Of a stretch of DNA of 64,000 nucleotides, positions 31,736 to 44,398 are shown one piece after another. This DNA is from Pseudisothecium myosuroides (Eukaryota; Streptophyta; Bryopsida; Hypnales; Lembophyllaceae). The notes under the pieces were generated by a model. That model had not been told where the DNA came from, searched no databases, and saw only the letters and a program-made list of their open reading frames with translations. Where the stretch lies: contig OX637292.1 in assembly GCA_951799445.1 (NCBI GenBank), positions 10,605,296 through 10,669,295 of the forward strand, read 5' to 3'. The position numbers and the translations under genes were made by a program. Within the stretch, counting starts at the first letter, position 1, and each line of letters begins with the position of its first letter.

Positions 31736-33660
31736 GTACTAGTTACGGCAGCTCATTCCGCGAAGCACCAATTCAACAGCTAAACTGGAGTTCAGCTTGG
31801 AGTTTAATTGGAATTCGTTGCTTAGCTAGGGCCGTGCCCTATTTGATTTGAATGTTCATGCATAATCAGGGTATTGTATAAGTATTAATTTCCATTCAAG
31901 TCAGTGTCATTCACCGGTGGTGTTCACTGCAATCGTTCTTGATAAACGCACTTAACTGGGTGTGTAGTTTACAATAAATTAATGCATTACTTGTTCAATC
32001 AAGTGAGCTAATAAGCTCTGATGTTCGAGACTATTGTAATTTGCCAGAGGTATACTGAGGCTCTCTGGATTTTTTAATGCATACAAAATGCCGAATCTAT
32101 TTGTAATCGGAGTTCAGTGTTGGTGATATACATTCCAATTTTACGAGATGCATGCAGAAGGAACGGTTCCATCTCTGTGAGAATTATTTCCTGCTTAGTT
32201 TGAAATATAATCGTCAATTTCGCGAGATTGGGATGATTCGAGGAGCAAAGATGGTGACATTCAGCTGCCCAGAGCTCTTCAATTTGGACTCCTATGGGTT
32301 TACGTTTTCAGTCCACGTCCCCGGAAATTTGTCCAAGTCGTGGAATTCCGCCGATTCTATTGATTGCACGAAATTGACATTCGTTTTTAGCTTTGACTAC
32401 CGAATTGGGTGCTTTGATTGATCACTAGCTAGGCAGGTGCCTGCCAGTTTATGAGCTCCGAACTGGAATCACGTAGCCGCCGAATGTGCTTGAATGATCA
32501 AAATGCGAGAATCGTGACAGTCATGACTTGTGGAAAACTGAGTATGTTATGATCGGATGAGAACAACTTCCTCCTGTTTGTAAGCTCATCAAAATGGATG
32601 ATTTCCTCAGTCATGTCAGACGCGGAGCCTCTTCTTTGTATGTCTGGAGTAAACAGAAATGGAATATTGCGGTATATTATATTGACAAGGAAATCAGCAA
32701 ATTTGAGCATGAGCTTTGATAGTGTACCTGCATGTCGACCTTCAGGTCTATTGGACTTGAGAAATTCTTCGTCCTCCGCATTTATCCTGCATGGTGGGTC
32801 GTATTCATAAGTCGTTATGCCCTACAAATCCAAGTATTTTAAATTCATCGGCAGAGTTTAACAAAGCTGGCGCATTCTGGAACAAATCTGGAAAATAAAT
32901 TTGGATTGAAGATCTAGAGGGATGAACAAATGAACCAGAGCAGAGTTTCGCCACTGAAAGTGCCCAAGTCGTAAATTTTTCGCCAATTTAGCGAGTTTTG
33001 AACCTCAGATCTTTGCCAGTGCTAGTTTTGTGCACCATTTTGGCGCTCTGAAGCACGCCATTGTTAACAGATGTGACCATCTGAGCTTGAATCCAAATTA
33101 CTGACAGTAAATTGACACAAACCATGTCCAACAACAGCTCGTAGTAATTAAGAGCGGCAGGACTGGGCTATTTCATTCAGCATTTGAGGTAATCTCCCCT
33201 ACTTGCAACCCCTACCTACTTGCATCAAAATGTGTACCTCATCTTCATTTCAAAACTTAAAATTTTAGTTGTCATTCTTCTCTAATTTATGTGACACAAA
33301 TCTCACATGACAAGTATGACTATCATAGACTTAGGTTCTCAAATAAAGAATAGTTATAAAAGAGAAAGCAATCTTCTTGCTATGTAAAGACATTCAAGAA
33401 GGAAGTTGAACCCTCAAGGAGTCGTGAGTTCGAAGGTGGAACACATTATTTCCCGCCTGCATTCCCGCCTCACCACGAGGTTCAAGAGTCCAATTACCAC
33501 AATTTGAGAATAAACGAATGAATATGCGAGGTTACTTGCTGTTGCTAATCCTGCATTCTGTCAATTCTGCCAACGGTCTTTGACATCGGTGCTCCACGTC
33601 ATCTTTGCATCGCGTCTACACCATGACAAAGGGAGGCAGCCCGATGGACGGCTCAATTCT
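31736..33660. repeat. GLP2 3' flank (segmental duplication)
   Basis: Homologous to the 3' flanks of all the other GLPs, and almost identical to 61,745-64,000 apart from the insertion at 62,236. Contains AATAAA at 31,973-31,978. An 89-codon frame at 32,152-32,421 recurs in the GLP3 and GLP4 flanks, but is frameshifted by one base in the GLP1 flank and interrupted in the GLP5 flank, and its differences are mostly amino-acid-changing, so it is not called as a gene. The dispersed 265-bp unit occupies 33,395-33,660. Confidence 0.7.
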
Positions 33661-34016
33661 CTTCAGTAATGGAAACTATATGTGGTGTACATGTGGTGTA
33701 CATTTCCTTTTGAAATGTGCCCCATAGGTACATTGAGGGCAGAATTGAGAAGGGTGATGGTAATAGGTTGTTCACCTTAATAAAAGGAATTGATGTAGAT
33801 CCTTTTAGAACATGAAACTACGAATGCTTTGGCTTGTTGAATTGAAATGGCTCCAAACACTGAAGAAAAGGGAAAAAGAAAAAAAAGACATGCTTGTGTT
33901 TGATCCAGGTACGATCTTTCAAGTCCAGTTTCTTTAGATGGAGAATATTATGGGCATCAAACTAGGTGCTGGATTGGAGAAGAGGTCTCTTGTAACTCTT
34001 CTTTAACCCCTAAAGT

Positions 34017-34912
34017 TCCATGACTATGTTTTCACCGAAAACGTTCAAAAATTGTCATTTTTAGTACAAGTATCAAAATTTTGAATTTTTTTTAACACAT
34101 GTAACCATAGGATCTTGTTGTATGCTGACTTGAAAACATGTGGTAAAAATTTCAGAAATTTCCACCGATTGCAAGGTATAAACATTAAAATTCATTAAAA
34201 TCTCTTTTTTGGCCCTGTGAAAAACAGGGCAGCCGCACTTTACAAGCTCACCTTTCTATGAAAAATGTCCAAAATGGTGGTTCTTCTTTGAATTCTTTTT
34301 CCTAATCAAGTTGGCTACATGCTTAAGAGTTTTCAAATCATTTGGAATTGTACAACATATAGGAAAAAAATAGTGAGTAGGAAGAAATAAAGAATGATTC
34401 AAAATACAAAATTGTTAAGAGTTTAATTATGGAATTGAAAAATGTCAATCCCAATGGTTGTAATGTTGTAATAAACAATCTACGTCGTGTGATTTTTTTT
34501 TTTTTTTTAAATATTGAAAACTGAGTGATATAGACAACTTCAAAGTTTATTTTAGAATCCATAACTGCCCACAAACAAAAATTCCTCATAACTTTTGACT
34601 CATTGATCAAAATGGAATGATTCAAAACTTTCCGCGTATATATAAATCTAGAAAACCAATTTCAAATTTTTGTTTTTCAAAAAATTGATTTTTTGCTGAT
34701 CTGCTTGGATTGCCCAGTTTTTAAAAAAGTAGCATATTAGGCCATAACTTTTGACTCCTATTTCCAATTGTCATGAAATTTAGTGCATAGGAAAGATATT
34801 CCTCGTCCCCTTCTTCTATTAAAAATTCAGTGTAAAATATAGAAATCTCCAATCACCCGTACTTGCCCAAAATTTCTATGTTGCTAAAAATAGTAGGCTG
34901 GTCCTTTAGGGG
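34017..34912. mobile_element. TTAA-flanked piggyBac-like MITE with empty site
   Basis: 896 bp, subfamily II, ends CCCCTAAAG and CCTTTAGGGG, TTAA at 34,013-34,016 and 34,913-34,916. The paralogous site in the GLP1 flank (21,250-21,253) reads CTCTTCTTAAATTGAAATTTG with a single TTAA and no insert, proving a TTAA duplication on insertion. Confidence 0.82.
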
Positions 34913-34970
34913 TTAAATTGAAATTTGAGAATTATTAATTCAACACTTTGAAACTAATTGTTGCATTTAA

Positions 34971-35898
34971 CCCCTAAAGGACCGTTGTCCCTTTGGGGGA
35001 CAAATGCGTTTTCGGGCAGGTACCTAAGGGCTGAAATTTTGTTGTGAATTTTTGAAACTTTTTTTGGAGATAGAAAAACTGATAAGCGTTATGGGAATAT
35101 AATTTTTTCACAATCGGTGCCCGGGAACAAAAGTTATGACCAAATAAGCTCAAAATAGGGGATGAAGAGCAGTCCGGGCAACAAAAAAAAATGGACAAAA
35201 ATTTAAATTTCTTTTTTTATTATTTTTTTCTTGTAGATTATATTTTTGTCTATTTGGAAAGCTTTGATTCATTTTATTTGGGTTTGTTGTGAGAAAGTTA
35301 TGGATATTCTTGTTTTTGAGGCATTTAGAGCATCTTCTTGAAAAAAATAACTTGTAGGATTCATTTCCGAATGCAATCTTTTCAATTTTTCAATATTTTT
35401 GTTTTTTACATGGTCTGATTTACTTGCTAGAACAATCTCACCATTTGGATTAGTGCATACAAATTCCATCCAAAATATATCAATATTTTAGATTTTCCTT
35501 GTATCTTGTACCTACTTCTATTTAACAATTTTTTTAAGAATGATAATTAAGTTTTTTTGAATTTTTTTTCCTAGACTCTCAACTCAATTCTCCACTATAA
35601 AGATTTAAAGCTCAAAACTCTGTAGTGCAAAAATTTTAAGTTAAAAATGTTCAAAGTCAAAAAAGCTAGTCACGCAATGTGCTAAAAAACTTGTTTTTTT
35701 CACTTTAAACGCAGATATCTTGCAATCTATGCGGTCAAAAATTCTGAAATTTTTTCCACACACTCTCATACTAGTTAGGTGTAAGATCCTTTGGTTAGAT
35801 GTGGAGAAAAAACAATTTTCAAATTTTCTTACTCTTTGCTATAGATATGGCAGTTTTGAGTGTTTTTTGGCAGAAAAAAGGCCTTGGTCCTTTAGGGG
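34971..35898. mobile_element. TTAA-flanked piggyBac-like MITE with empty site
   Basis: 928 bp, subfamily I, in reverse orientation relative to copy 1 (it starts CCCCTAAAGGACCGTTGTCC). TTAA at 34,967-34,970 and 35,899-35,902. The empty paralogous site at 21,304-21,307 reads TTGCATTTAATGTGAAAAC. It lies only about 58 bp from the previous element. Confidence 0.82.
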
Positions 35899-36512
35899 TT
35901 AATGTGAAAACAGTACCACCAAGTAGACTTTCAATGGCAGTCTATAGATTGTGTTGCATCTCCACCTCCATACACATATTGTACACATGCCAATGACTAG
36001 TCACATATGACTTAACACTAATTTCTTAGTCTGTGGATACTATTGAAATCTAACTATTTTGGAAATGTTGAATATGAATGGAATTGGCTCCTAGGTCCAA
36101 CAAGAATATTAAGGTTTTCTAAAAAAAATTGTAACCTTTCTTAATTTGAGTTCACATAAGTTTGTAGTTACTATAAAAAGAAATCCAGTGGCCTTCACCG
36201 GACAGTTTGAATGAGCTTCTTATTTTTTTTTGTCTGCACCAAACTTTTTCTCTTATTCAATGCACAATTCTATGCTTGGTTAGTTAGCCAGTTGTTGCAA
36301 GTGTCCGTTCATTAGCATGTGTTCGATACATTGGAGTCTGGCTGATAATGCAATAAGTGTTAGCCTCACATGGTGAAGGCTCATGAACATAATGTAGTGA
36401 ATGTTGTAAGATTTTTTTTAGTTAACTAGCATTAGGAAAATTTTCAGCCTTCAAAGAGTCCACAAGTTTTCATGGCCGCGGTGCAATTATAGATTTTTTC
36501 TTACAAACTTAA

Positions 36513-37444
36513 CCCCTAAAGGTCCAAGGCCTTTTTTCTGCCAAAAAACACTCAAAACTGCCATTTCTATAGCAAGGAGTAAAAAAATTTGAAAAATGTT
36601 TTTTTTGCACATCTAACCATAGGATCTTACACCTAACTAATATGAGAATGTGGGGAAAAAATTTCAGAATTTTTGACTGCTCAGATTGCAAGATATCTGC
36701 ATTTAAAGTGGAAAAAAGAAGTATTTCAGCACATTGCGGGACTAGATTTTTTGACTTTGAACATTTTTAATTTAAATTTTTTGCACTATAGAGTTTTGAG
36801 CTTTATATCTTTATAGTGGAGAATTGAGTTGAGGGTCTAGGGAAAAAAAATATTCAAAAAAACTTAATTATCATTTCTAAAAAAATTGTTGAGTAGAAGT
36901 AGGTACGAGATAGAAGGAAAATCTAAAATATTCATATATTTTAGATGGAATTAAAATACACTAATTCCAATGGTGAGATTGTGCTAGCAAGTAAACTAAA
37001 CCATGAGAATTTTTTCTTCTTCTTAAATTGCAAAAATAGCATTTAGAAATGAATCCTACAAGTTATTTTTTTCAAGAAGATGCTCTAACTGCCCCCAAAA
37101 CAAGAATGTCCATAACTTTCTCATAACAAATCCAAATGAAATGAATCAAAGCTTTCCAGATAGACAAAAATATAATCTACAAGAAAAAAAACAAAAAACA
37201 AAATATATATAATTTTTTCTAATTTTTTTTGCTGCCCAGGCTGCTTGGTGTCCTCTACTTTGAGCTTATTTGGTCATAACTGTTGTTTGCGGGCACCGAT
37301 TGTGAAAAAAATTATGTCCCCACGTAGGTCTTTCCATTCTCCACCTCCATTAAGTTTTATAAAAAATATTACAAACGTGGTCGCAAAAAGGTCCATGACC
37401 GAAATCGCATTTGTCCCCCGAAGGGACAATGGGCCTTTAGGGGC
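36513..37444. mobile_element. TTAA-flanked piggyBac-like MITE, nested
   Basis: 932 bp, subfamily I, ends CCCCTAAAGGTCC and GGGCCTTTAGGGGC, TTAA at 36,509-36,512 and 37,445-37,448. It lies inside the long-TIR element at 36,430-37,934, just after its left arm. Confidence 0.75.
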
Positions 37445-37548
37445 TTAAAAAAAAGAATTTGACGTGGTACTACTACTGCCACATTAGATACTATGATTTT
37501 TTTATTGAAATTTTCCAATATTCTTTCTAATAAAATAAATAAATGTGT

Positions 37549-37810
37549 ATATATCTATATATCTATATATCTATATATCTATATATCTATATATCTATAT
37601 ATCTATATATCTATATATCTATATATCTATATATCTATATATCTATATATCTATATATCTATATATCTATATATCTATATATCTATATCTATATCTATCT
37701 ATATCTATATCTATATCTATATCTATATCTATATATCTATATCTATATCTATATCTATATCTATATCTATATCTATATCTATATCTATATCTATATCTAT
37801 ATCTATATAT
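37549..37810. repeat. TATATATC / TATATC microsatellite
   Basis: About 260 bp of pure simple repeat: an 8-bp unit TATATATC up to about 37,685, then a 6-bp unit TATATC to the end. It produces three long overlapping Ile/Tyr/Ser/Leu frames that are artefacts. Confidence 0.95.
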
Positions 37811-38089
37811 TTTTTAGTTTTTTTTAGTTTTTAAATTTTTAAATTTTTTAAATTTTTTTTTTTGTAATTGCACCGCGGGGGTCTCGAAAATGAAAAACTC
37901 ACGGCCTCTTTGAGGGCTGAAATTTTTCCTAATGTTTTGTGACAACTTGTGTGTAGTTTTTCCATTATAAGGTTGCATAGATGTAGGAGGTCCTGCCCTT
38001 GGGATCAGTAGCTTTACCATTTAGAAGAGTTGCTTATTTTACAATTGAAGGATTTTGCACATTTGTGATAGCTTTACCATATAGACCTT

Positions 38090-38360
38090 CATTAGAAGGA
38101 AAGCTGAACCTTCAACTAGCTGTGAGTTTGAAAGTAGAACACGTCAATTCTTGCCTGCGTTCTCACATCATGATAAGTGCATCACATGGTTCGAGAGTCC
38201 AACCCTGTTAGTTTGAGAGTTAATGGATGAATTTGCAAGGTTAATTTTTGTTGCTGATCTTTCGTTTTGTCAATGAATTCTATCATGGGTGCTTCAAGTC
38301 ATGTTTGCATCGCATCTACATCACGACAAAGGGAAGCAACCTGATGGAGGGCTCAATTTT
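38090..38360. repeat. Dispersed repeat unit, copy 3 of 3
   Basis: The L2 counterpart of 22,005-22,275, collinear in the duplicated flank; the third copy is at 33,395-33,660. Contains ATCATGGGTGCTTCAAGTCA in place of ATCATTGGTGCTTCACGTCA. Confidence 0.45.
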
Positions 38361-38570
38361 CTTGTAATGTGTTGTACAACATTGGGATTTAACACTAAGT
38401 GGACAGAGTGTAACTACGTGCAATTTTGATATTATCAAAGCCTTGTGATCAAAATGCCAAGTAGAGCAATTTCTCAATTGTTATGGAGGATAAGCAACTT
38501 CATTGTAAAGTTGACTGTAAGGCAACCGAAACTTGAACCTAACAACCAAACACACATGTCCCTTATTGAC

Positions 38571-38786
38571 TGAGGGTCAGCTTACATGTATCGGTGGGTG
38601 GGAGCAGTTAACAATGCCAAAATTTAGAAAGCATTTTTATGTTCCTTCTACATTGTGGAATACACTGATATTGGTGGATCCCACTCTCCTACTTCCACGC
38701 TTACCGATCATTGGTGGCATTGCTCTTGTCTTTTAGTGTTTTTTTTTGCCCACCAGGCTCACATGTAACCAGGCCCGGAGTCGTCT
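38571..38786. mobile_element. Insertion of unknown class in the GLP3 flank
   Basis: About 216 bp present here but missing from the L1 counterpart (about 22,480). A GAGGGTCAGCTTACAT word at the left and GGAGTCGTCTTACAT at the right may be a diverged target duplication. No poly-A or clear inverted repeat, so class is left open. Confidence 0.35.
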
Positions 38787-39113
38787 TACATTGGTGAACA
38801 CTCTCAATGCAACTGCTTACTCCACATAATACTGTGAGCTGGACTGCAGCAAGCAAAAATTCCAAAACCTACACACCAGATTATGAGTCTTTTTTAACAC
38901 ATTATTTAACTGTCAATGTTTTAATTTAAATACTTTTGAGGATGGAAGTTTGCAGGATTGCCTCTTCCACAATCTCATTAGTTTTGGCCCAAGTCTGAGA
39001 CTTGACATTATTTTATCTCAAGGCTATTTTATTTCATTATTTATGCCATCATGCATGCAACGATTAAACCGATCAGCTGAAATGGTCAAGACAAAAGCTC
39101 ACCAACATCAATA

Positions 39114-39250
39114 AGGTAGGAGGTTTAGAAATGGACCATTTAAGCCTACCCAACTCATGAATGACTATAATAGATATTTCAAGGAGTATGTCACTCATTC
39201 CTAGATAGGGGACACATTTAGATCCCGTTCCATTTAAGGACCTCCTACCT
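39114..39250. mobile_element. Stowaway-like MITE with empty site
   Basis: 137 bp with inverted ends AGGTAGGAGGT and ACCTCCTACCT (imperfect pairing for about 24 bp) and TA at 39,112-39,113 and 39,251-39,252. The L1 site near 23,170 (ACCAATATATAGCAGGC) lacks it. Confidence 0.65.
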
Positions 39251-39380
39251 TAAATAGCAGGCATAACTTAGGTGTCATACATTGGAATTGTGCATTGATC
39301 GGTGCATCTTCCATTGAAATTTGCATCATGGCTATTGATGTTCAAATTTAGAATTGAATACTATTCTACACCTCTCTTAA

Positions 39381-40306
39381 CCCCTAAAGTTCCTTGACTA
39401 TGATCTCACCAAAAATGCTCCGAAACTGCCATTTCTAGTAAAAGTTTCAAATTTTTGAAAGATATAATTTTTCGACACATGTAATCGTAGGATCTTGTAG
39501 TACTCTGGTTTGAGAATATGTAGAAAAAATTTCAGAAATTTCCATTGTGTAGATTGCAAGATATTAGCATTTGAAGTGGCAAAAGTCCTTTTTTGGGCTC
39601 TGCGAAAAACCGAGCAGTTGCACTTCACAAGGTTAGATTATTATGAAAAAATTTCCAAAATGGTTGTGCTTCTTTGGATTCATTCTTCAGAGCAAGTTGG
39701 CTATATGCTTGAAAATTTTCAGATCATTTGGAATTGTACAACATATACGAAAAAAATAGGAAGTAGAAGGAAGTAGAGATTGGATCAAAACACTAAATTG
39801 TTAAGAAGTTAATTATGGAATTAAAAAATGCCAATCCCAATGGTTTCAATGTTGCAATAAACAATCTACATCCTAAAATTTTATTTTTTTTGAAAAATAT
39901 TGAAAATTGAGTGAAATAAACGACCTCAAAGGTTTATTTTAGAGTAGACAATCCATAATTGCCCGCAAACTAAAAATCCTCATAACGTTTGACTCATTGA
40001 TCAAAATGGAATGATTCAAATCTTTCCACGTATATATAAATCTAATAAACCAATTTTAAATTTTTATTTTTGAAAAAAGTGATTTTTTAAGATCTGCCCG
40101 GACTGCCCAAGTTGAGAAATACACTACATATCATGCAATAACTTTTGACTCGTATTTCCAAATGTCATGAAATTTTGTGCATATGAAAGATATTCCTCGT
40201 CCCCACCTTTTGTAAGAATTTCAGACCAAAATATTCAAATCTCCAGTCCCATGTACCTGCCCAAAATTTCTATGTTGCCAAAAAACGCATGTTGATCTTT
40301 TAGGGA
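39381..40306. mobile_element. TTAA-flanked piggyBac-like MITE, subfamily II
   Basis: 926 bp, ends CCCCTAAAG and CTTTTAGGGA, TTAA at 39,377-39,380 and 40,307-40,310. The L1 counterpart near 23,285 (CACCTCTTCTAATGAAAA) lacks the insert; its target has since changed from TTAATG to CTAATG or vice versa. Confidence 0.75.
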
Positions 40307-40387
40307 TTAATGAAGAAATGGTTTGGCAACTACATGATTTGTTTTATTCCATATCTAGAGTTCATACTATATTCACATCTGACAATA

Positions 40388-40885
40388 CTTCCTCTGTCCC
40401 AAAATAAATTCGTGGTTCCCTGAAAAAAGCTAAATTAACACGTAAGGCGCTCCTATTTGCACGGGAATGTGTAGCTCTTGTAGCTTCTTGTCAAGCCCAG
40501 TAGGAATGAAAGTTTTGAATTTAAAAGTCAAGCGAAAAATGTTGAAAGTAGCCGTCCAAATTGTCAATTTTCTCCTATTTTGCAACCAACTCCAATGCAA
40601 TGAATTCTGATCAATTTGCTACCTACTCCAGTACAATGAGTTTTGGAAAGATCTTGTGCATTCAACCTCATGGATTTCCTATAATTCAACTTAAAGGATT
40701 TAGTGTTAGTCAACTTTGATCACCTCCTGTCAATGATGGTCGATGACCTCTTTGTTGATCTAAGTTAGATCATGGATACCATCAATTCAACCCAATGTTT
40801 CATTTCCCTGAACCATTAAAATATTAATTTTAATTTGGAGCAAGGAATATTTGAAAACCACGGATTTATTTCAAGACAAAGGGAG
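40388..40885. mobile_element. Stowaway-like MITE with empty site
   Basis: 498 bp with inverted ends CTTCCTCTGTCCCAAAATAA and the complement of CTCCCTTTGTCTTGAAATAA, TA at 40,386-40,387 and 40,886-40,887. The L1 site near 23,356 reads GTGACAATAACAAGTAGC without an insert. The ends match the widespread CTCCCTCYGTCCCAAAATAA Stowaway consensus. A truncated copy of the same insertion is at 57,877-58,010. Confidence 0.75.
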
Positions 40886-41276
40886 TAACGAGTAGCTAGA
40901 CAATGAGACTCTTTGTCTTTGTAGCATTGACTATCTTTTTGAGTGAGGTCTTAGTTAAAAATCCTCACATATTTCCTATGTGAATGCCAAGATTTCTCCC
41001 CTTTGGTCTATAGTATGTATTTGTACTAAGTCTGTAGCTCAATCCTCTCTAATGATACACATTGAAATTGCACATTCCATACTTACATCTAAATTTTGTC
41101 ATGGTATCTCTATATTTGATTGGATAACTTCTAGTACATGTACAATTGTGAACATACATGAGCTTGCTAATGAAAGCATATACTTTCTTCCTCAAGGTAA
41201 AGTTTGTAGAGAAGTATGAAAAGCCCGAAGGCAAAACAAATGGGTGAGTGACCCTAGACACACGAAGGCAGTTCTT

Positions 41277-41396
41277 TTCCTAGGAGTTCCGCGGTTAGCA
41301 TAAATGCTGATTTTTGCTATCCTTTACAGACGCGGGCATGCCCGCATCTGTAAAGGGTAGCACATTACCATTTACAGCCCTTTCCTCAAAAAGGGA
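41277..41396. mobile_element. Short insertion with a near-perfect hairpin
   Basis: About 120 bp absent from both paralogous flanks (near 23,740 in L1 and, reversed, near 57,560). Its core 41,315-41,362 is a 48-bp palindrome (CTTTACAGACGCGGGCATG paired with CCCGCATCTGTAAAG) with only two imperfect pairs. Target duplication not resolved. Probably a foldback MITE. Confidence 0.5.
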
Positions 41397-44392
41397 AGTA
41401 AATTGGTAGAAAAGTATGAGTGTATGGATTGTGAGGCAAAAGGGAGTACAAAAGCAATTCAAGTTTCATAGCACAATTCATGTATAAGTATTGCCCAATT
41501 GGATTCTCCATTGGATCTAAACTGACCTTCAAACCGTCAAATCTAGGGAATTCATTTTCAAAGCTAGTTCAAAAGCGCGGTAGTCCATCCAGTTTGTGCC
41601 CCAATTCAATCATTACAGTCTTTTTGTGCCACTATGTACTAGTAATGCATGCTTTAAAATTTAAATCATGCTTCTATGCACTATTGGTGCATAATGTTAG
41701 AACTAGTTCTACAACTAAATTGTAGCATAAATAGGATAGATTTGTTTAGAACTACATTGAATCCCAAATTGAGTAGCCTTGTCATGTCATTTGACCACTA
41801 GCTGGGCACGAACTATGAGATTGATTTCAAACTGATGGATTCTCATGGAGGTGATGAGTTGAGGACGAGACAAAATAATCATATAAAGGAAAGGCAATAA
41901 CTCAAGAATTGAATTTTTCAGTAAGATTAGATTGTTTCAAAAACTTTTGTCAGCATTTAAAAAATATATTCTCCATAAATCATAGAGAAGTCTGTCCATG
42001 GTCACAATGATTATTCAAAGCCCTTTCCATTGTAATGAGGTTTTTTCCATATGTTTCATATATTTTAGAAGATCCAAGATTCTTCAAATGATACCCGTAA
42101 GCAATTCAATTCTAAAAATGGGTAAATATCCCGCATTCTGTACGATGTGTCTTGTGTCTTATTAATATATTGGGCTTGAGATTGTCATGGCAGAAAGCTG
42201 GTAAGAGATGCTCCCTTCTCATGTTCACTGGCAGCAATGCAATGCACATAATTAGAGAAGAATAGGAATTCAGATGTCAGTTTTGTTAATTAGGCAGTAC
42301 TCCACACTACTTTGGTACTTTCAGGACTTGCAGTCTCAAACGGAAATCTACATCTGGCCTCGTTTTTAGAGCATTGTGCACACAGACATATGCCAAGATT
42401 TGTAATGCCGGAGTTGTGCCAGTTTAGTGAAATTGGCGATTTCACTAGAATAAGCAGGTCAAAACCAATGTCAAACATATCACAAGCCTAAAAACTAACA
42501 CCCCTTGGAGCATGCTGAAAAACCCTGTTTATTGATTCATAGTTTCTCTCATCAAATCTCAGTCTTGCAACATTTGTATTAAGTCTGCGGAAGTTATTTC
42601 AAAGTAGTGTAGTTTCTCTTTTCATGACAAGCAGATTGCTTTCACTTCCATAAATTGTCCTTTCATGTTAGCAGATGCTGATGCAATCAACTCAATCAAG
42701 GTCAGACATCTTCATCGTAAGTTGCAGTTGTTCTTTGGATAGATTGCATGATATTGGCGCGCATGAAAATGGTTTCAAAGGAAACTGGCATTGCTGTAAG
42801 TGTATTACCAGAAACTAGAGGAATTTGAGTCAATTAAGGAAAACTAGAGCAATTTTTATTTGAGATGTCCGACTAAAACCTCAAATCGGATGGCTGAACC
42901 ATAAATCTATAAATTTTAGAGGTTTGGAATCACATCTAATGGAGCTTGAAAAATTGGCATGTTAACAAATATAACCATTCGAAATAGAAATTTTGGACCC
43001 CATCAAAACATTTGGCACTTTGGAATGTGTCAAAACGAATACCTAATCTTTATTTACGATCCTAATTCTATATTAGTCATACTTGTCTTATAAGATTTGT
43101 GTCCGCAAAGATGAGGTATACTGTACATTACTATGAAGCAAATAGGGAGGGGTTGCAAGTAGGTGAGATTACCTCATATCGTATGCTAAATGAAATAGTC
43201 CGTCACTGTCGTTCTTACTACGAGCTGTTGTTGGATATGGTTTGTGTCGATATACCAGTCATTCATGTCAGTAAATTGGATTCAAGCTCAGATGGTCACA
43301 TGTGTTAACAATGGCGTGCTTCAGAGCGCCAAAATGGTGCACAAAACTAGCACTGGCAAAGATCTGAGATTCAAGACAGGAACTTCAAATCCGCTAAATT
43401 GGCGAAAATTCACGATTTGGGCTCTTTTAAAGGCGAAACTCTGCTATGGTTCATTTGTTCATCCGTCTGGGTCTTCAATCCAAATTTATTTTCCAGATCT
43501 ATTCCTGACTGCGCCAGCTTTGTTAAACTATGCCAATGAATTTAAAATACTTGGATTTGTAGGGCATAACGACTTATGAATACGACCCACCATGCAGGAT
43601 AAATGCGGAGGACGAAGAATTTCTCAAGTCCAATAGATCTGAAGGTCGACATGCAGGTACACTATCAAAGCTCTTTGCTGATTTCCTTGTCAATATGATA
43701 CCGCAGTATTCCATTTCTGTTTACTCGACTTACAAAGAAGAGGCTCCGCGTCTGACATGACTGAGGAAATCATCCATTTCGATGAGCTTACAAACAGGAG
43801 GAAGTTGTTCTCATCCGATCATAACATACTCAGTTTTCCACAAGTCATGACTGTCACGATTCTCGCATTTTGATCACTCAAGCACATTCGGCGGCTACGT
43901 GATTCCAGTTCGGAGCTCATAAACTGGCAGGCACCTGCCTAGCTAGTGATCAATCAAAGCACCCAATTCGGTAGTCAAAGCTAAAAACGAATGTCAATTT
44001 CGTGCAATCAATAGAATCGGCGGAATTCCACGACTTGGACAAATTTCCGGGGACGTGGACTGAAAACGTAAACCCATAGGAGTCCAAATTGAAGAGCTCT
44101 GGGCAGCTGAATGTCACCATCTTTGCTCCTCGAATCATCCCAATCTCGCGAAATTGACGATTATATTTCAAACTAAGCAGGAAATAATTCTCACAGAGAT
44201 GGAACCGTTCCTTCTGCATGCATCTCGTAAAATTGGAATGTATATCACCAACACTGAACTCCGATTACAAATAGATTCGGCATTTTGTATGCATTAAAAA
44301 ATCCAGAGAGCCTCAGTATACCTCTGGCAAATTACAATAGTCTCGGACATCAGAGCTTATTAGCTCACTTGATTGAACAAGTAATGCATTAA

Positions 44393-44398
44393 TTTATT
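44393..44398 (-). terminator. Poly-A signal of GLP3
   Basis: AATAAA on the minus strand about 240 bases after the stop of GLP3, in the context conserved in all GLP flanks. Confidence 0.5.

Larger units (their letters stand above)
36430..37934. mobile_element. Long-TIR element carrying a TTAA MITE and a microsatellite
   Basis: Inverted ends of about 60-70 bp start CATTAGGAAAATTTTCAGCC at the left and CATTAGGAAAAATTTCAGCC (read inward from the right), both reaching GCGGTGCAATTA. The paralogous L1 site near 21,830 lacks the whole unit. Long TIRs suggest a Mutator-like MITE, but no target duplication is seen. Without the nested element (36,513-37,444) and the microsatellite little more than the two arms remains. 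Confidence 0.6.

Noticed and set aside
32152..32421. 89-codon frame 3' of GLP2, repeated in other flanks
   Set aside because: Frameshifted in the GLP1 flank, interrupted in the GLP5 flank, and nearly all differences in the GLP4 copy change the amino acid. No sign of constraint and no recognised domain.
37493..37834. Three overlapping frames of 90-113 codons rich in Ile, Tyr, Leu and Ser
   Set aside because: Translations of the TATATATC/TATATC microsatellite.
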